DNA from: Nemania diffusa
Taxonomy: Eukaryota > Ascomycota > Sordariomycetes > Xylariales > Xylariaceae
DNA length: 64,000 nucleotides
Direction: 5' to 3'
NCBI GenBank assembly: GCA_038501195.1
Contig: JBBPUQ010000006.1
Span: forward strand, 4,340,001-4,404,000
In this document: piece by piece, positions 10,002 through 21,084 of the stretch
How positions within the stretch are numbered: the stretch's first letter is position 1
Layout: each line of letters starts with the position of its first letter
Position numbers and translations under genes: made by a program
The notes under the pieces: model-generated
The model's input: the letters and a program-made list of their open reading frames with translations, nothing else
What the model was told of the DNA's origin: nothing
Databases searched by the model: none

Positions 10002-11878
10002 TCAAACATTTGCATCAGTTCCACCAGGTTCATAATCACGCCACACCAACCCTTCAGGTACCGTCTTCCACTGTAACTCATCATCAAGAAGTTCAGTCAT
10101 TTTTTCCCATTCTGCCTTGACGGCCTCTGCCTTAGCCTCGCTGCGGGGCCTGATATCGGCATTAAAAGGATTCGGGCAGACTAGTAGACCTTCGGTTAAG
10201 TCTTCCATGTCTGGGACGATCTCCTTGCCAGTAGACTTGTCGACTGGTCGCCGAAAATCGAATGCCCAGAGCAAGCGAGACATAGCCAGGAATAAGTTAC
10301 GATCGGCAATATGCATGCCCTGACAGAGACGTCTTCCAGCGCCGAAGACAAACTGGTCTCGCTTAGATGCATCTCCATTGATAGCAGCTCCGGCAGAAGT
10401 CTGGTTGTCGTGAGCCCAGCGGCTAGGGTCGAAACGACGTGGGTCTGGGTGTCGAGATGGGTCATTGTGTATTGCCCTATAAACGGAATGCTTTAGTGCC
10501 ATTGACTTATCTTGGACAAGCGAGATGAAACTTACCAAACATTGAGCATTACACTAGCTCCCTTAGGGATGTGATAGCCCAAGTATTCGTCGTCACGGAT
10601 TGTGGCATGCGGGATCCCTAGGATGGCTGTGGGCATCCAGCGCATACTCTCCTTAATACACCCACGTATATACGGAAGGTCTGGGAGATCGTTGAGGTCT
10701 GGAATGCGATCTCCACAGACGCTGTCAAGCTCAGCCTGTGCTAGTTTTGAGACTTCGGGGAAGATTAACAAGGCTTGGATGAACCCGATTAGTGTTGATG
10801 CTGAAGTGTCCGAGCCTGCTTCGAGTAGACTGCCGCTAAGATAGCCCGCGATGCCGTCTGAGAACTTGAGTTCGTCTTGGGCTCTAACAATATCTGAACA
10901 TAGGCAGGGCTAGAATTCCATGCAGTTAATAGAACCTGGCAGCTATGATGAAGTGAGTGATTGGAGATACGGACCTTTGCTTTACCTTCCTTCAACTTTC
11001 TTTTCGCGGTTAAGTAATGTCCAACATATAAGTCGTATTCTTTCTTGTGCAATCCTTTAGCATATCTCTTCGTGGGAAGAAAGACATCCGGAAGGCGCCT
11101 GAGTATTGGAAATACATCCAACAGTGCTGCGGTCTGACTTCCTGCTAATTCGCTCCACTTCTCAAAGCCCTATTCTCGATATAAGCGAAGAGACAACGGC
11201 AAGGCACAATCTAGCACATACATGAATGAGCTGTTCCAACTTCGGGTCATCAATGTCAAGGGTCCTAAACCCGAAGATCATCTGGGTCGATATGGAATTC
11301 GTATATCTTCGTATATGGTTGAAGAATCGAGCGGGTTGCTCGAGAAAGCCTAATAGCATTGCTCTGTTCTCGAGGTCTTGGTACGGGACGTATGTTCGGG
11401 AGGCCTTGATGTTGAGGCTATTATGCACAATCCCTCGATCTGTCCTCCAAGCTTTCCCGTACGCCTGTGTTCGATATGAGATGGGTATGCCTACCAGCCG
11501 AGGCTGCTAGCGATAGTGACTAACCATTGATACCATTCGAAACCCGCCGCTTACAATATCGTGACTGAGATACATATCGGGTCGTGACGAATAAATACCA
11601 CTTCTCTTGTCCAACAGATCCCTAACGGTTTCGTCGGAAGAGAGCACGATCATGACCTGCGTGCCTAAAATAAGTGAGTATATCGGTCCGTACTCATTAG
11701 CCCATTTCTGGAATTGCAAATGCCCCTTTTCCTTGGGCATAAGATGTAAGTTCCCTATCAGTGGTAGGGTTGGAGGTCCTGGGGGGTACCCCTTTGGTCT
11801 TCTGCCGATCCTACTTAGTCGGTAGAGGAATAAAACCCCTAGAGTCGTAGCGATAATTGAAGCTATTCCTAAAGCCAT
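10002..11878 (-). CDS. Cytochrome P450 monooxygenase, intact
   Basis: Five exons on minus: 11878-11525, 11464-11222, 11169-10975, 10909-10536 and 10476-10002. Introns are 60, 52, 65 and 59 bp. The product is 546 residues, normal for a fungal microsomal P450. In order: an N-terminal membrane anchor, the YPPGPPTLPLIGNL hinge, the C-helix WRTDRG, the I-helix LLEAGSDTS (about 293-300), the K-helix ESMR (about 351-354), the DPRRFDPSRW region and the heme loop FVFGAGRRLCQG with Cys440. All catalytic signatures are intact. The sequence recalls the O-methylsterigmatocystin oxidoreductase (CYP64-like) type of natural-product P450; the substrate cannot be inferred. Intron 3 starts with an unusual donor, GTCCGT, chosen because it alone joins EGKAK to PCLCSDIV in frame. 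Other donors are GTTAGT, GTATGT and GTAAGT. The start is ATG 11878; an in-frame upstream GTG is not used. The neighbouring DUF8021 gene lies upstream on the same strand. Confidence 0.92.
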
Positions 11879-12870
11879 AATGGCGAGTGTCACGTGGGTG
11901 GGCGATTGTGTGCGTATGTAGCTGTGATCCAGTAGAATAATATCTTAGAGCGCAATGTCTATAAGGCACAGGTTACCCTGTTTTGGTTATGAACAAGTAT
12001 TTTATGTGAGTCGAACATGCGGGATTGCTCTTATAACCCCCATTTGATTCATCTGTAGCTTACGCACACTATTTCACATTATTGTTAGGTCTGACTGTGA
12101 GCCCTAGTATTAGGAGCACACTGCTCATCATGCTCATGCAGCTGTCTTATAAAGATAATCTGGGTCTTGAGGCGGGCTCCCTATTTATCAGTGTAAGACG
12201 TGGAGCTTACCACTAATGACGCTGTCACCAAGGGTGTGTATCAAATGGTGTGGCCTGAAACCTTGCATAGATCAATACCTTACAGGTAGACAGACGGGTA
12301 TAAGCACTTCATGGTCTACAGAAAGCGGGGAACCTTGACCTTTGGCTAGGCATATGCAACCACGATGCTCTGAGTTCTGGGCGTTCCGGAGTTTTCTTAC
12401 CCACCTCTTTGGTGGGGGTTCGAGAGAGTTTGGCATGAGAAGGTGATTGGTTATGCTGGAATAGAACTTCAAGCACGATTGTTTTTGAAGAATTGGCAAT
12501 CCATTGACCAGTCCAGGCTTGAATAATGGGCCGCATTCTGCAATGCATCGGTTGGCTCGGCTCATTCGGCAGACACATCCTATAGCAACTGACATTAGAT
12601 TAGTCTATCCTAGCCTAACCCTTTCCTAACAATAATCTCATGCATGCAATGGTTCGCTACCTGCATCTCAGTGGCCAGGGTATCACGGGCTACTATAAAC
12701 AGTGACGATCGAACGGCTTGCAGGTCACGGCAGTAAGACGAGAGTTGGGGGTGGGAAAGGGGGGCAGGCGTCTCAATTGGGTTCCTACGAATTAGACGAC
12801 GAGATAGATGTAGCCATCATTGATGAAGAATTATACACGATAAGAATCAAAAAGGTGATCATTTCTCCCC
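11879..12870. other. Intergenic, P450 promoter side
   Basis: About 1 kb between the P450 start and the end of the DUF8021 gene (both minus), so the P450 promoter should be here. Overlapping open stretches at 12272-12595 (minus) have no recognisable family, signal peptide or coding coherence and are not called. No repeats were noted. Confidence 0.5.
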
Positions 12871-13689
12871 TCATCGTCCACATCGAGGTGTTTCACACAC
12901 GGTGACCTCATGGATATACCGGATGAGTCCCTTCTCAACGCGAATGAAATTGGTACTCGGCACTGCACCGTTCGGCTTGCTGGCCTCGAGCCAGGGGAAC
13001 CCGTTGAATATATCAACTGCACCAAGCTCCTCGTCAATGATGTATCGTCGGTCGGCGACCTTGAGCGGCTGCGGGAACGCGCCCATCCTGCATGTGTTGG
13101 CGGTTGGGTTGCTCTGCCCGGTGTAGGCGCCGCCTTCGAGACGTGCGCACGGCGTTCCGAGCGGCACCGGTAGGGTCGAGTTACCCCACTGATTGAGATA
13201 TGCATCGCCGGCAGCCTGGATGACGGCGCGGGTGTCGCGTTGATTCTCGGGGATGGGCTCCCATTTCTCTTGTCGCGTCCAGTATAGGTGGCCGGTGGCA
13301 TTGAAAGCCCAGTCACCGTTATCCGTCACGACAGACTCGATCTTCGTGATCTTGCTAGCATCCTCGGTGAGTAACATGCGCGTGTAGATCACGTAGGGGT
13401 GCTGTGAGGTCGCTGCCGTTAGCTCCGTGAACGTCGCGCACTGGGTCGTGTCGTAGATGCTGCGGTTGAAGTCGATTGCGATGGGCTGGGATAATACGCC
13501 TTTCGCGATGTCAATTGGTTTGTCATTTTCGGCATAGCTAGTATTGCCAGCTAGACTGAGCAGCGTAAGCTTCCCTCCGGCTTGTGCTTCGACGTATGAC
13601 GCCGCGACCTTTTGTAGCGCCGCTCGGCTGCACTCTGCTGAGACTTGAGAGGCGAGGCCGGCGAGGGCTAGGACGATGGAGTAAATCAT
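12871..13689 (-). CDS. Secreted DUF8021-family protein
   Basis: Intronless, 272 residues from ATG 13689. That start opens a clear signal peptide (MIYSIVLALAGLASQVSA, cut before ECSRAAL). An in-frame upstream Met at about 13803 would bury the signal and is rejected. Recognisable family signatures are CSRAALQKVAASYVEAQ, ILSQ-type LSQPIAIDFNRSIYDTTQC, VTDNGDWAFNATGHLY, RDTRAVIQAAGDAYL, GTPCARLEGGAYTG, RRYIIDEELGAVDIF and the terminal RYIHEVTVC. These fit the secreted fungal DUF8021 family (about 250-280 residues). Several conserved cysteines and Asn-X-Thr/Ser sites suit an extracellular glycoprotein. Biochemical function is unknown to me; members often sit near secondary-metabolism or effector genes. 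It lies upstream of the P450 on the same strand but about 1 kb away, so it is separately transcribed. Intact. Confidence 0.85.
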   Translation of the reverse strand: MIYSIVLALAGLASQVSAECSRAALQKVAASYVEAQAGGKLTLLSLAGNTSYAENDKPIDIAKGVLSQPIAIDFNRSIYDTTQCATFTELTAATSQHPYVIYTRMLLTEDASKITKIESVVTDNGDWAFNATGHLYWTRQEKWEPIPENQRDTRAVIQAAGDAYLNQWGNSTLPVPLGTPCARLEGGAYTGQSNPTANTCRMGAFPQPLKVADRRYIIDEELGAVDIFNGFPWLEASKPNGAVPSTNFIRVEKGLIRYIHEVTVCETPRCGR

Positions 13690-15851
13690 TTCGACGGTTT
13701 TACTTTCGGGAGCTAGGGGCACTGGATTTCCCAGGATGGAGTCTACCTTCAAAACATCGAGGCAGTGGCTAGGTCTTGTATAGGGAAGAACGGAAGAATG
13801 CAAACCCCTCGTTCTGCTCCAACCTATCGCAATTTGGCCTATATGCCGGTATGGACTACTTTAATAGAGACGGATATGGCGCGGGTGTTGTCCGTATCAA
13901 TTCTTCTTGTAGTAGCCTAGATTTAGCCGCGACTTTTCGAGATGGCCTGCCATGTCGACGGAGAAGCGTGTTGCCGGCCTCTACAGAGACCTGTACTACG
14001 AACTCCCAATTCCATGAAAGTTATAAGCTATATAATCCTGGGCCATTAATATAACTAGTCCTGCGTAGTTTGGCTCACCGAATATGACTTCCATGTTGTG
14101 ACGAATGATCATAGGCGCGACCATCGCACTGCCTTCCGCGTTTTAAGTAATAGCATGCCCACGACGGGAGGCTTTACATCGCCAAGTAAGTGGCGAGAAC
14201 CCCCACAGTTATTCCACCCTTGTTAAAGAGATATGGATAGCTTCATAATGCGTAACGCGAAACCCGCACACTCTAGTATGCTAAAGTCTTCGACTAGACT
14301 CTGTTAGGTACATGGGTAAGGCAATACCTAATGTATTAGTGAGTTATAATAGCATTGATCCCTATAATTGAGTGGCTAGGGGCTCTTGTAGTTGCCAGTT
14401 GGTGATATATAGGATGGAAGCAGACATGTACATATAGGGGTTTTTGGTGCCTCTAGTGGGGGAACAAGAAGATAGGAACAGTATGATTCAGACTTTACTC
14501 TACGTCAACATCTCAATAAACAGTGTTCCATGGGATGACTAGTCACTAAAATGGTTTATTCAAAGTCCACGAACCAAATCACTCTCGCAAGCCTTACTAG
14601 CTTAAACACCACTATGTAGCCGACCTAGCAGATACTTAGATGCAGCGGGAACATTCCATGGGAGAGTAAATATAACAATTAAAACAGAACTAATAAACGA
14701 ATCCTTATGTAATAGCACATAGCCAAACGATATGAAACCTCATACAAGGCACGCGTAGTGACAATCAATGAGCACGGTCCGATGTTATGGGAAAAGTATG
14801 AAAAACAAAATGAAACTTCGGTTTCTGAGTTAATATGGGAGTTAATGGTCTGCCGCGATGGTTTATTCTATCGCGCAAGGAACCTCAAAGCATATTCCTG
14901 CCACATATTGGTCTATCGCTTATGCAATCAGCCGTCTTTTTCTCACCAATGAAGATCCTACCATAATGGGATGATCATAATTCGAATGCAGCACCAACAG
15001 ATAAAATCTAAGCGTTAAGTCCTGTATGTATCGCGGTCTATTTAGGTAGTATCATCACTTAAGTTAGCTTTCTCATATTCGTAAGGGTTGCTAGAAGGAT
15101 AATGTGAAACTTGAACTTGAACTAATAAAACTACTTGCAAAGATCTAGATGACTAAAAAAGACCCTCTGGTAAATATATTGAATGAGATAAAATCCGCGT
15201 GCAGAGAAATTGGAAAAATGTATATGCATATTATTAATATCTAAGTCCTCTTGGTTAAACGTTACATGACACTAGTTTCTAATTCCTCAGTTTTAGATTT
15301 TCGAAGTAATAAGATCAATAGACACATTGTGCCGTAAATAGGAATATAAGAACTTCAAAGAGAACTCTTCATAGGCCAATCAAGGAAATATTGAACCAGT
15401 CGTTGTCTATTGTCATTGGTAGAATTAACTGGAGCAAGGGATTCTCGAGTTACTTCTTAGGCGATGTTTGTCGGCAAGAAACCGGCATTCATTATCTCCG
15501 GTGAGTACTATGATGAAGTGAGGGATGGGAAGTTGCGACTCGACATGTTAGATATATTATCCTAGTGTGTGTAGTACATACTTTTTCCTTACAAATAGTA
15601 TACGTACGGCACCTTGTCTCTCATGGCCCTTAATTGTGTGATCCCTCCCTTTGAACTACGGTATGGCTTTGTCAACCTAGCACTTAACTAATTTCCTGTG
15701 TGCCTGGGAGACAAAAGAGTTGTCTGGCTTTCAAGTCTAAAACGCCTATTGCAGCGATGTGTACCTTATTCTCGCTTAATTGGAAGTCACTTCTTTGTTG
15801 ATAAAAATTGATTACGTAGGTGGGTGAAAGCCCCTGCCATTTCATTTCATC
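13690..15851. other. Gene-poor gap of about 2.2 kb
   Basis: No supportable gene. Sequence becomes progressively more AT-rich from about 14.2 to 15.6 kb. Open stretches (13776-14054 and 14758-14952 on plus) lack motifs. A minus-strand frame at 15684-15986 overlaps the Cys-rich frame on plus and shows no family features. The DUF8021 promoter should lie at the left end. No repeats were recognised by eye. Confidence 0.5.
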
Positions 15852-16211
15852 ATGTGCACCCAGAAGCTTTATGACCCAAACCTTAAACCTCTGGAAAAGC
15901 CCAAATGTACAGCCATTGAGTGCCGTGATCTCTGCTCCGCCAAAAGACTGGCCACAATGACTCAAATACCAAGTTTCAAGATCCACCCACCGAAGGCTGT
16001 ACCGGGTCGGAGATGCCAGTGCCAGTGCCAGAAGGCATTGGTAGGGAAATTGGCAGTCTGTAAAGATGGCACGGTCGGCAACCTCGACCCGGAGTTGGTC
16101 CTATGCGACATCTGCTTCTTTGAGCTGAAAGAGGTGAACAACATCCGACATATGCCCACTTGCCAATACCCTCCCGATACCCTCGACAGAATATGGTCCC
16201 CTATGAACTGA
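15852..16211 (+). CDS. Hypothetical small Cys-rich protein
   Basis: An open frame of 119 codons (84 if the internal ATG at 15957 is used). It contains a dense cysteine cluster CQCQCQ followed by C...CDIC spacing (KLAVCKDG, LVLCDICFF). Such paired cysteines could bind zinc. There is no signal peptide and no named family. Support comes from the non-random cysteine spacing and from a second short Cys-rich frame 390 bp downstream on the same strand. A shorter frame on the opposite strand (15684-15986) overlaps it, but looks less like protein. This could still be a chance frame. Confidence 0.4.
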   Translation: MCTQKLYDPNLKPLEKPKCTAIECRDLCSAKRLATMTQIPSFKIHPPKAVPGRRCQCQCQKALVGKLAVCKDGTVGNLDPELVLCDICFFELKEVNNIRHMPTCQYPPDTLDRIWSPMN

Positions 16212-16602
16212 TGTCGATTGACTTTCCGTTCTGAGTTGGCCGCATAAACACAAAAGAAAGCTTGATACCCTAGATCGAAATCATACCATACTCGCAGAAC
16301 CCAAAACCCGGATGCTAGAACCTAAAACCCCTTGAACTCGAGCCGTAAACAAACAAGTAATATACGATCGGTACTCCGGGATATAAGTCCTACCCTCTAA
16401 AAATGTAACCATCTTTCCCCTTAATTAATCATCTCTACATAGATGTTCGGCTGAAACCTGACAGACACACACTTCCACCACCAACACGTTAGCCACGATA
16501 CTAGCTAGTCGTTTGCTAGGCTAGAGCTCTCATCGACGTACCGTCGTATCACATCTATCCAGACACCCCCCGTTACTGCTTTCGAGCTTACATCAAACCA
16601 AC

Positions 16603-16770
16603 ATGTGCAAGATCATTATCACATACAGCTGTGGCTGCAAGCCATACTGCGCGGCGAAGCCATGCAAAAATCCTGATTGCGTCGACGTCGAGACTATCTA
16701 CGAACCTCCCTGCGCTCTTTGCGCCAAGGATGAGCTGGAACGGGAGCAAGAAATTGCGTACATAAATTAG
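16603..16770 (+). CDS. Very small Cys-rich protein (55 aa), probable zinc binder
   Basis: An intact 55-residue frame from ATG 16603: MCKIIITYSCGCKPYCAAKP begins it, and CVDVE and PCALCAKDELE follow. Ten of 55 residues are cysteine, with CxC and CxxC spacing. The opening MCKIIITYSCGC resembles a common family of tiny fungal proteins starting MCK-x-T-x-Y-x-CG, whose role I do not know. There is no signal peptide, so it is probably cytosolic or nuclear. The preceding 200 bases are pyrimidine-rich and include CACACACTTCCACCACCAAC, a plausible promoter or leader. The C-terminus is charged and helical (DELEREQE). Confidence 0.6.
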   Translation: MCKIIITYSCGCKPYCAAKPCKNPDCVDVETIYEPPCALCAKDELEREQEIAYIN

Positions 16771-17896
16771 AGCCGTGGAGGAACACAGAATAACTCCAGG
16801 GCTCTACACGGGGCGCAGAGGGGGCTGTTTGCGGTTACAAGGCGGGCCGCCGATATTATATATGCTATCATCATATCATGTCCAGAGATGTATGTCTAGA
16901 ATGACCTGGCAATGCGAGGAATAGACATGCTCCCAATTAAAGCCCGCCTCTTCTGATAATCCCTCTTGCCAAACCAAGTATTTCGATTAAGCCAGCCTAT
17001 GCACGGTGCCTAATTATCATAAACTTCGCTGCTGGCGGGCTGTGATGGCTAGGAACGATCCTCGAATGATGCATTTAACATGAAATAGACACCGAGCGCC
17101 CCTTCGTTATGCCTCGACAAGACTGGTGGCCTCATGTTCAGCTCACCAACAGGAGCGATGACGGCGTCCGGGATTGTAACGGATTCTGGCGGTGAGGTTG
17201 TCGCAAACTGTTAGGAAGAGGAAGGATCGACACGGTTAGCCCCACGCAGAACTCACTCTGGTCACGGCTTGGCAGATCGCGGCACTGAACATCCCTGCGA
17301 ACATCACAATCACAACCGCTCACCACTGCGAGGTGCTCATTGGCTAGTCCCTGGTGACGACCGAGACTAGCGGCGGTCACATCCGGGGGCCCTCAATCCA
17401 CTCGTTGTTGGTATCACAGATCTCCGGCTTACGGACTAGTATAAGATGGGTATTATGAGTGTGACGAAGCCGGAGAGAGGAGATGAACTTCTGCTTATTC
17501 GCATGGGGCGAGGTGATGGTGATGGTGATGATGCACGAGTAGCTGTTGCTTGCTTGCATTGTGCTCTACCAGGGAGCAACACACACTGGATTGTTGACTA
17601 GTGTCTGATCGAGTTACTTGCCCGTTCACGTGCGGTGACAAAAGGGGATGGATAGGGAGCTAAGGTACTAACGGTGTCACGATGCCTCTCTTCCCGTTGT
17701 TATACGGCTCCGAGGTGGATTCTCGTAAGCAGGTATAAGTATCTTCTACTGTTCGAGCCTCCTGGCTTGAAACTGCTGCGAGAGCACGAACACGGCAATC
17801 CACCTTTACCAAGAACATTGGCTGCACTGCTGCACGTTGACGCAAGTCCAAGCACTAGATCAATCGCCAATCTCACCAACACCATCAATCAACACC
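16771..17896. other. Intergenic with a GATGGT microsatellite
   Basis: Non-coding as far as can be seen. A short (GGTGAT)n microsatellite lies at about 17512-17532. Overlapping frames on both strands (17138-17931) are fragments without family motifs. The last 100 bases (CAATCTCACCAACACCATCAATCAACACC) are typical of a fungal leader upstream of the next start codon. A TATA-like GGTATAAGTAT lies at about 17731-17741. Confidence 0.5.
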
Positions 17897-18364
17897 ATGC
17901 ACCATCTCAACATGCTCACCGTGCTGCTTAGCGGCCTCACGCTCCTCCGCCTATCTCACGCACAGGATAACTGCTACGGCAACAAGTCAGCAACGGGCTA
18001 CTGCACGCCTCTAACGTACGTCGACACGACAGGCAGCTTCAAGGCGCCGCCGACGACCTCGGACTGCCAAGACACCTGCATCGGCATCAACGGGGATCCT
18101 GGCGATTGGCTCGTCGACTTCTCGACGGACGCCGGCGGCGCCCACCACGACATGCTCCTGTACCACTGCGGCTTTGCCGTCTCCCCGGGCGATGGCACGC
18201 CGCACACCTCCAAGCTCTCGATCGCCAATCAGGATATCCTCGATCTTTACGATGAAAGCCTCAATCGCTTTGGCGGGTTGCACGGTGGCAAGATCTCGGC
18301 GCAGGGCACAATGCAGTGTGGGCAGCTGCAGATTAAGTGGTATATTCAAGACCTGTCTGCTTAG
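17897..18364 (+). CDS. Small secreted six-cysteine protein (effector-like)
   Basis: Intronless, 155 residues from ATG 17897. That start is preferred to an earlier in-frame ATG (17837) because it opens the signal peptide MHHLNMLTVLLSGLTLL...SHA. The mature protein begins QDNCYGNKSATGYC and has six cysteines in CYGN, GYCTP, DCQDTC, YHCGF and MQCGQ, consistent with three disulfides. It includes DPGDWLVDF, DILDLYDES and a C-terminal QLQIKWYIQDL. I recognise it as a recurrent type of small fungal secreted protein but cannot name a domain. Codon third positions are strongly GC-rich, unlike the surrounding AT-rich spacers, which supports expression and constraint. Size, cysteines and the RIP-flanked location fit an effector or antimicrobial role, which is inference only. 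Confidence 0.8.
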   Translation: MHHLNMLTVLLSGLTLLRLSHAQDNCYGNKSATGYCTPLTYVDTTGSFKAPPTTSDCQDTCIGINGDPGDWLVDFSTDAGGAHHDMLLYHCGFAVSPGDGTPHTSKLSIANQDILDLYDESLNRFGGLHGGKISAQGTMQCGQLQIKWYIQDLSA

Positions 18365-18758
18365 GTCGGGCGAGACTTGATATTTACGAGGTTATGGATA
18401 GGCTGTGGGCCGAGAGGCAAGGCATCTGAGTAAGGGAGATAATCTAGTAGCGGAATAGATGAGGTCGTGGGACTGTTGAACAGGCCCTATTGCGTCATGA
18501 AGACACGCGGAAACACCTGCGAAGGTATCGCCACTGGAACGGGCAGGTCTCTGCCTTTAGCTAATTGGAGAGTGGAAAATTAGGTAGCTATTCGACTGCC
18601 TGTATACTATACATGTAATTCATAATACGAATTGGAACCCTAAATACCCTGCACCCGGTGGCCTCCGCTCATTCCCGGCTCCTGAGTTACTGTGGAAACG
18701 AGACGACCTTAATCTGGGACACGATCGCCAAAATCCTATAATTGTAGTTGAAGTTCAT
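18365..18758. other. Short convergent intergenic region
   Basis: About 390 bp between the stop codons of the six-cysteine protein (plus) and the arylesterase-like gene (minus). It should contain both 3' ends. No repeat or RNA gene was seen. Confidence 0.5.
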
Positions 18759-20201
18759 TTAGACCAATGCTGTCTCGAAATCAATCTTAGTAGCTAGAAT
18801 GCTTGATCCGATAACACTCGTGACAAAGAGCCAGCCTTCGCGTTTTCCACTGTTAGTAGCCGGGTCGATCGCAACAAGGATGGCCGTAGTGACTGATCGT
18901 ATAGCATGCCCATCGTCCCTGAAGATGAGCTTCCGCAGCTTAGTCGCATCGATAGTCTTATCCTTCCCTACGATGGCCGGTAAGTAGTACACCGCGCCTG
19001 GTATGGGCGCCTTCAGCTCCGGGTCCTGGAAAGAAGTGGCGAAATTGAGGGGATCGGTCAGGCCGGGCATCAGGTAGCCGCTGTAGTCCTTGCCGTCGAC
19101 GCCGGCGTACGGGTCCGCGAAGAAATTGGCGTTGTCGACGATGCAGTCGATGGGGACGTAGTGCGAGACGGCCATCGTCCGGTTCTCGGCGTCGGGCAGG
19201 CTGGCGAAGTAGACGTAGCCCCCGAAGGCGTCGCCGATGACGACCTGCCGGTCGGGGCCCCAGCCCAGGCCGTTGTTGGTCGGGATGCTGGTGAGCGCCA
19301 CGGCGGCGTCGACGCGCGAGTCGTCGAAGCGCACGTGCACGAGGTCCGTCCAGCTCTGCAGGCCGCGGATGAACTCCTCGAGAAGACGCAGCGGGCCTTC
19401 GCGGTAGTAGTGGTCGTTGGTTACGAGGAACTCATTCTCCGAGATGGCGAGGAGGTCGTTGGGTGTCCGGATTAGCGGATGGGCGATCGAGCGCACGTGT
19501 TTGGCTGTGCTGCTGCCGATCGTGTGCTCGAAGAGCTCAATCTGTGAAGCGGCCATGTGCTCGGTCTTGGATCCCGCCGTCCATTTTGGGTTCGGCAAGT
19601 GATTGATGGCGTATATGTATACTACATCGGGCTTTGATGGCGAAGAGTGAAGCCCTATCCCATGGGTGGCAAAAGGCCCCTTGAAATTGCTTAGGGACAG
19701 CTTCTGAGATTTAAAGGTCTGAGGTAGGTCATGGTTAGTTGATCTCATCCATCAGCCCTGGGCCGGGTCACACATAGCTCATGAGCACTTACCGTGGGGT
19801 CGATAACCACAATTGTGCCGAAAGGTGGCCGATCCGGACGTGTTAGAGCCTCCGCCCTTTAACAGCACACAAGGTTAGCCCTCACATTCACACTATCAAG
19901 TTAAGAGAGTAATCGAAAATACAATTGAGCTTCTCACTCGTGGCACATACCCAGGACTCCAACCGCGAGCGAGTTCAAGATCTCCCACACACGCTGTATA
20001 GAGCATACCCGAGGGCGCATGGTATTCTAGGTCTTCACAGGCGGCAGTGTCGGGAATGAAGCGGGTCTCCACGCCATGAACGTTCACCGCATCCTCGAAT
20101 GGCCGGATCCCGAGGAGAGTCACGAAGTGCCTGACAGGGGGATAGAACCATGCGCTAAGCGCGCTAAGAACTGTAACTACAAAGTATAAGAAGACCGCCA
20201 T
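18759..20201 (-). CDS. Paraoxonase/arylesterase-like calcium-dependent hydrolase
   Basis: Three exons on minus: 20201-19951, 19856-19793 and 19718-18759. Introns are 94 and 74 bp (GTATGT...AAAG and GTAAGT...CTCAG). The joins give WSPG-AEALTRPD and VIDPT-TFKSQKL, and a 424-residue product. Residues about 2-20 form a hydrophobic N-terminal anchor (MAVFLYFVVTVLSALSAWF), so the enzyme is probably membrane-tethered or secreted. The six-bladed propeller of the serum paraoxonase family (PF01731-like) is indicated by calcium and active-site landmarks in order: CEDLEY (Glu), FATHGIGL (His), RTPNDLL (Asn), NNGLGWG (Asn) and CIVDNANFF (Asp-Asn). Family members hydrolyse aryl esters, lactones or organophosphates. 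The substrate here is unknown, though lactone opening would suit a nearby polyketide pathway. The start is ATG 20201; upstream in-frame codons lack ATG. Intact. Confidence 0.9.
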
Positions 20202-21084
20202 GATTGTTCTTCTCACGACATAGAAAAAGGACAACTTCGAGGAGTGCGGACGGTAAGTTCTATTCTAGACCTAGATAGAAAGAGCATAAAGGAGGTGGAT
20301 CGATCGGCATGGGGGCTGGGAGGGGGAGTTGGGTCTGCGGGGGAGCCGCTGGGATTCCGAAGGATCGTGCCGAGAATCGTGTTTGCAGGGTTGTGTCGAG
20401 GACATGCCACTCTGTATTCAACCGAGTCAGCATTCAACCCAGTAGATAGGCATCATTCGTCTAGGCTACAACGCCTTTGGCTTACTGTAAGCAAGAGCCT
20501 ACAGTAGACCAGTACGCAGCACTGCGAAACATTAAGCACCCAGATAAGGATTTTCTACCTTTTCTGCCATTTCCTATCGCTCCAGTAATAGATGGACATT
20601 CCGAATTAGATCTCGCAATGCAATAATTCTTCACATCACCGACTCTTACCAAGTGCTTCTGTCCACATTTGGCTTGGCGATGATGTAGCTAGGCCTGGTC
20701 CTCCTGAAAAAGGTGTATGCACGTCTGCGATTTGAACATGCCCAAGCTTAAGCTTTATGACGAGCAGTCATTCTCCTAGATACACATAGTTATCTCATTT
20801 TCCATTCAAATAAAATCAATTCCAAGCCTTGCAGGCCTTACAAGACAACAAATACCTTTGTAAAAATGTATAAAGACAAACGATGGAAACTTTGAGTCAA
20901 GTCACTCACAAGAGTTGTCACTGCACTTCTTTTCAGCCCTGAAGGAGTAGGTTAACATGATGCCATATTCTATGAAAGATGTTCATACCGATTATAGGTA
21001 TATATAGTTAGTGTGTCTGATTTGGTAGAATTCAATGTTGCCACGAGTACCACCTTTACTTACATCCCAACTTAGTCAACTGTC
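20202..21084. other. Divergent intergenic region (two promoters)
   Basis: About 880 bp between the starts of the arylesterase-like gene (minus) and the SUKH protein gene (plus), so both promoters should be here. An AT-rich stretch at about 20780-21020 includes TATATATAG at about 21000. A G/A-rich run (GGGGGCTGGGAGGGGGAG) lies at about 20310-20328. No reading frame with family features was seen. Confidence 0.5.

Noticed and set aside
12272..12595. 107-codon minus-strand frame
   Set aside because: No family resemblance, signal peptide or coherent composition; overlapping frames are equally open, as expected by chance.
14758..14952. 64-codon plus frame in the AT-rich gap
   Set aside because: No start context, motif or neighbour supporting expression.
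15684..15986. 100-codon minus-strand frame
   Set aside because: Overlaps the Cys-rich frame on plus and has no domain features; the plus strand has the more protein-like cysteine spacing.
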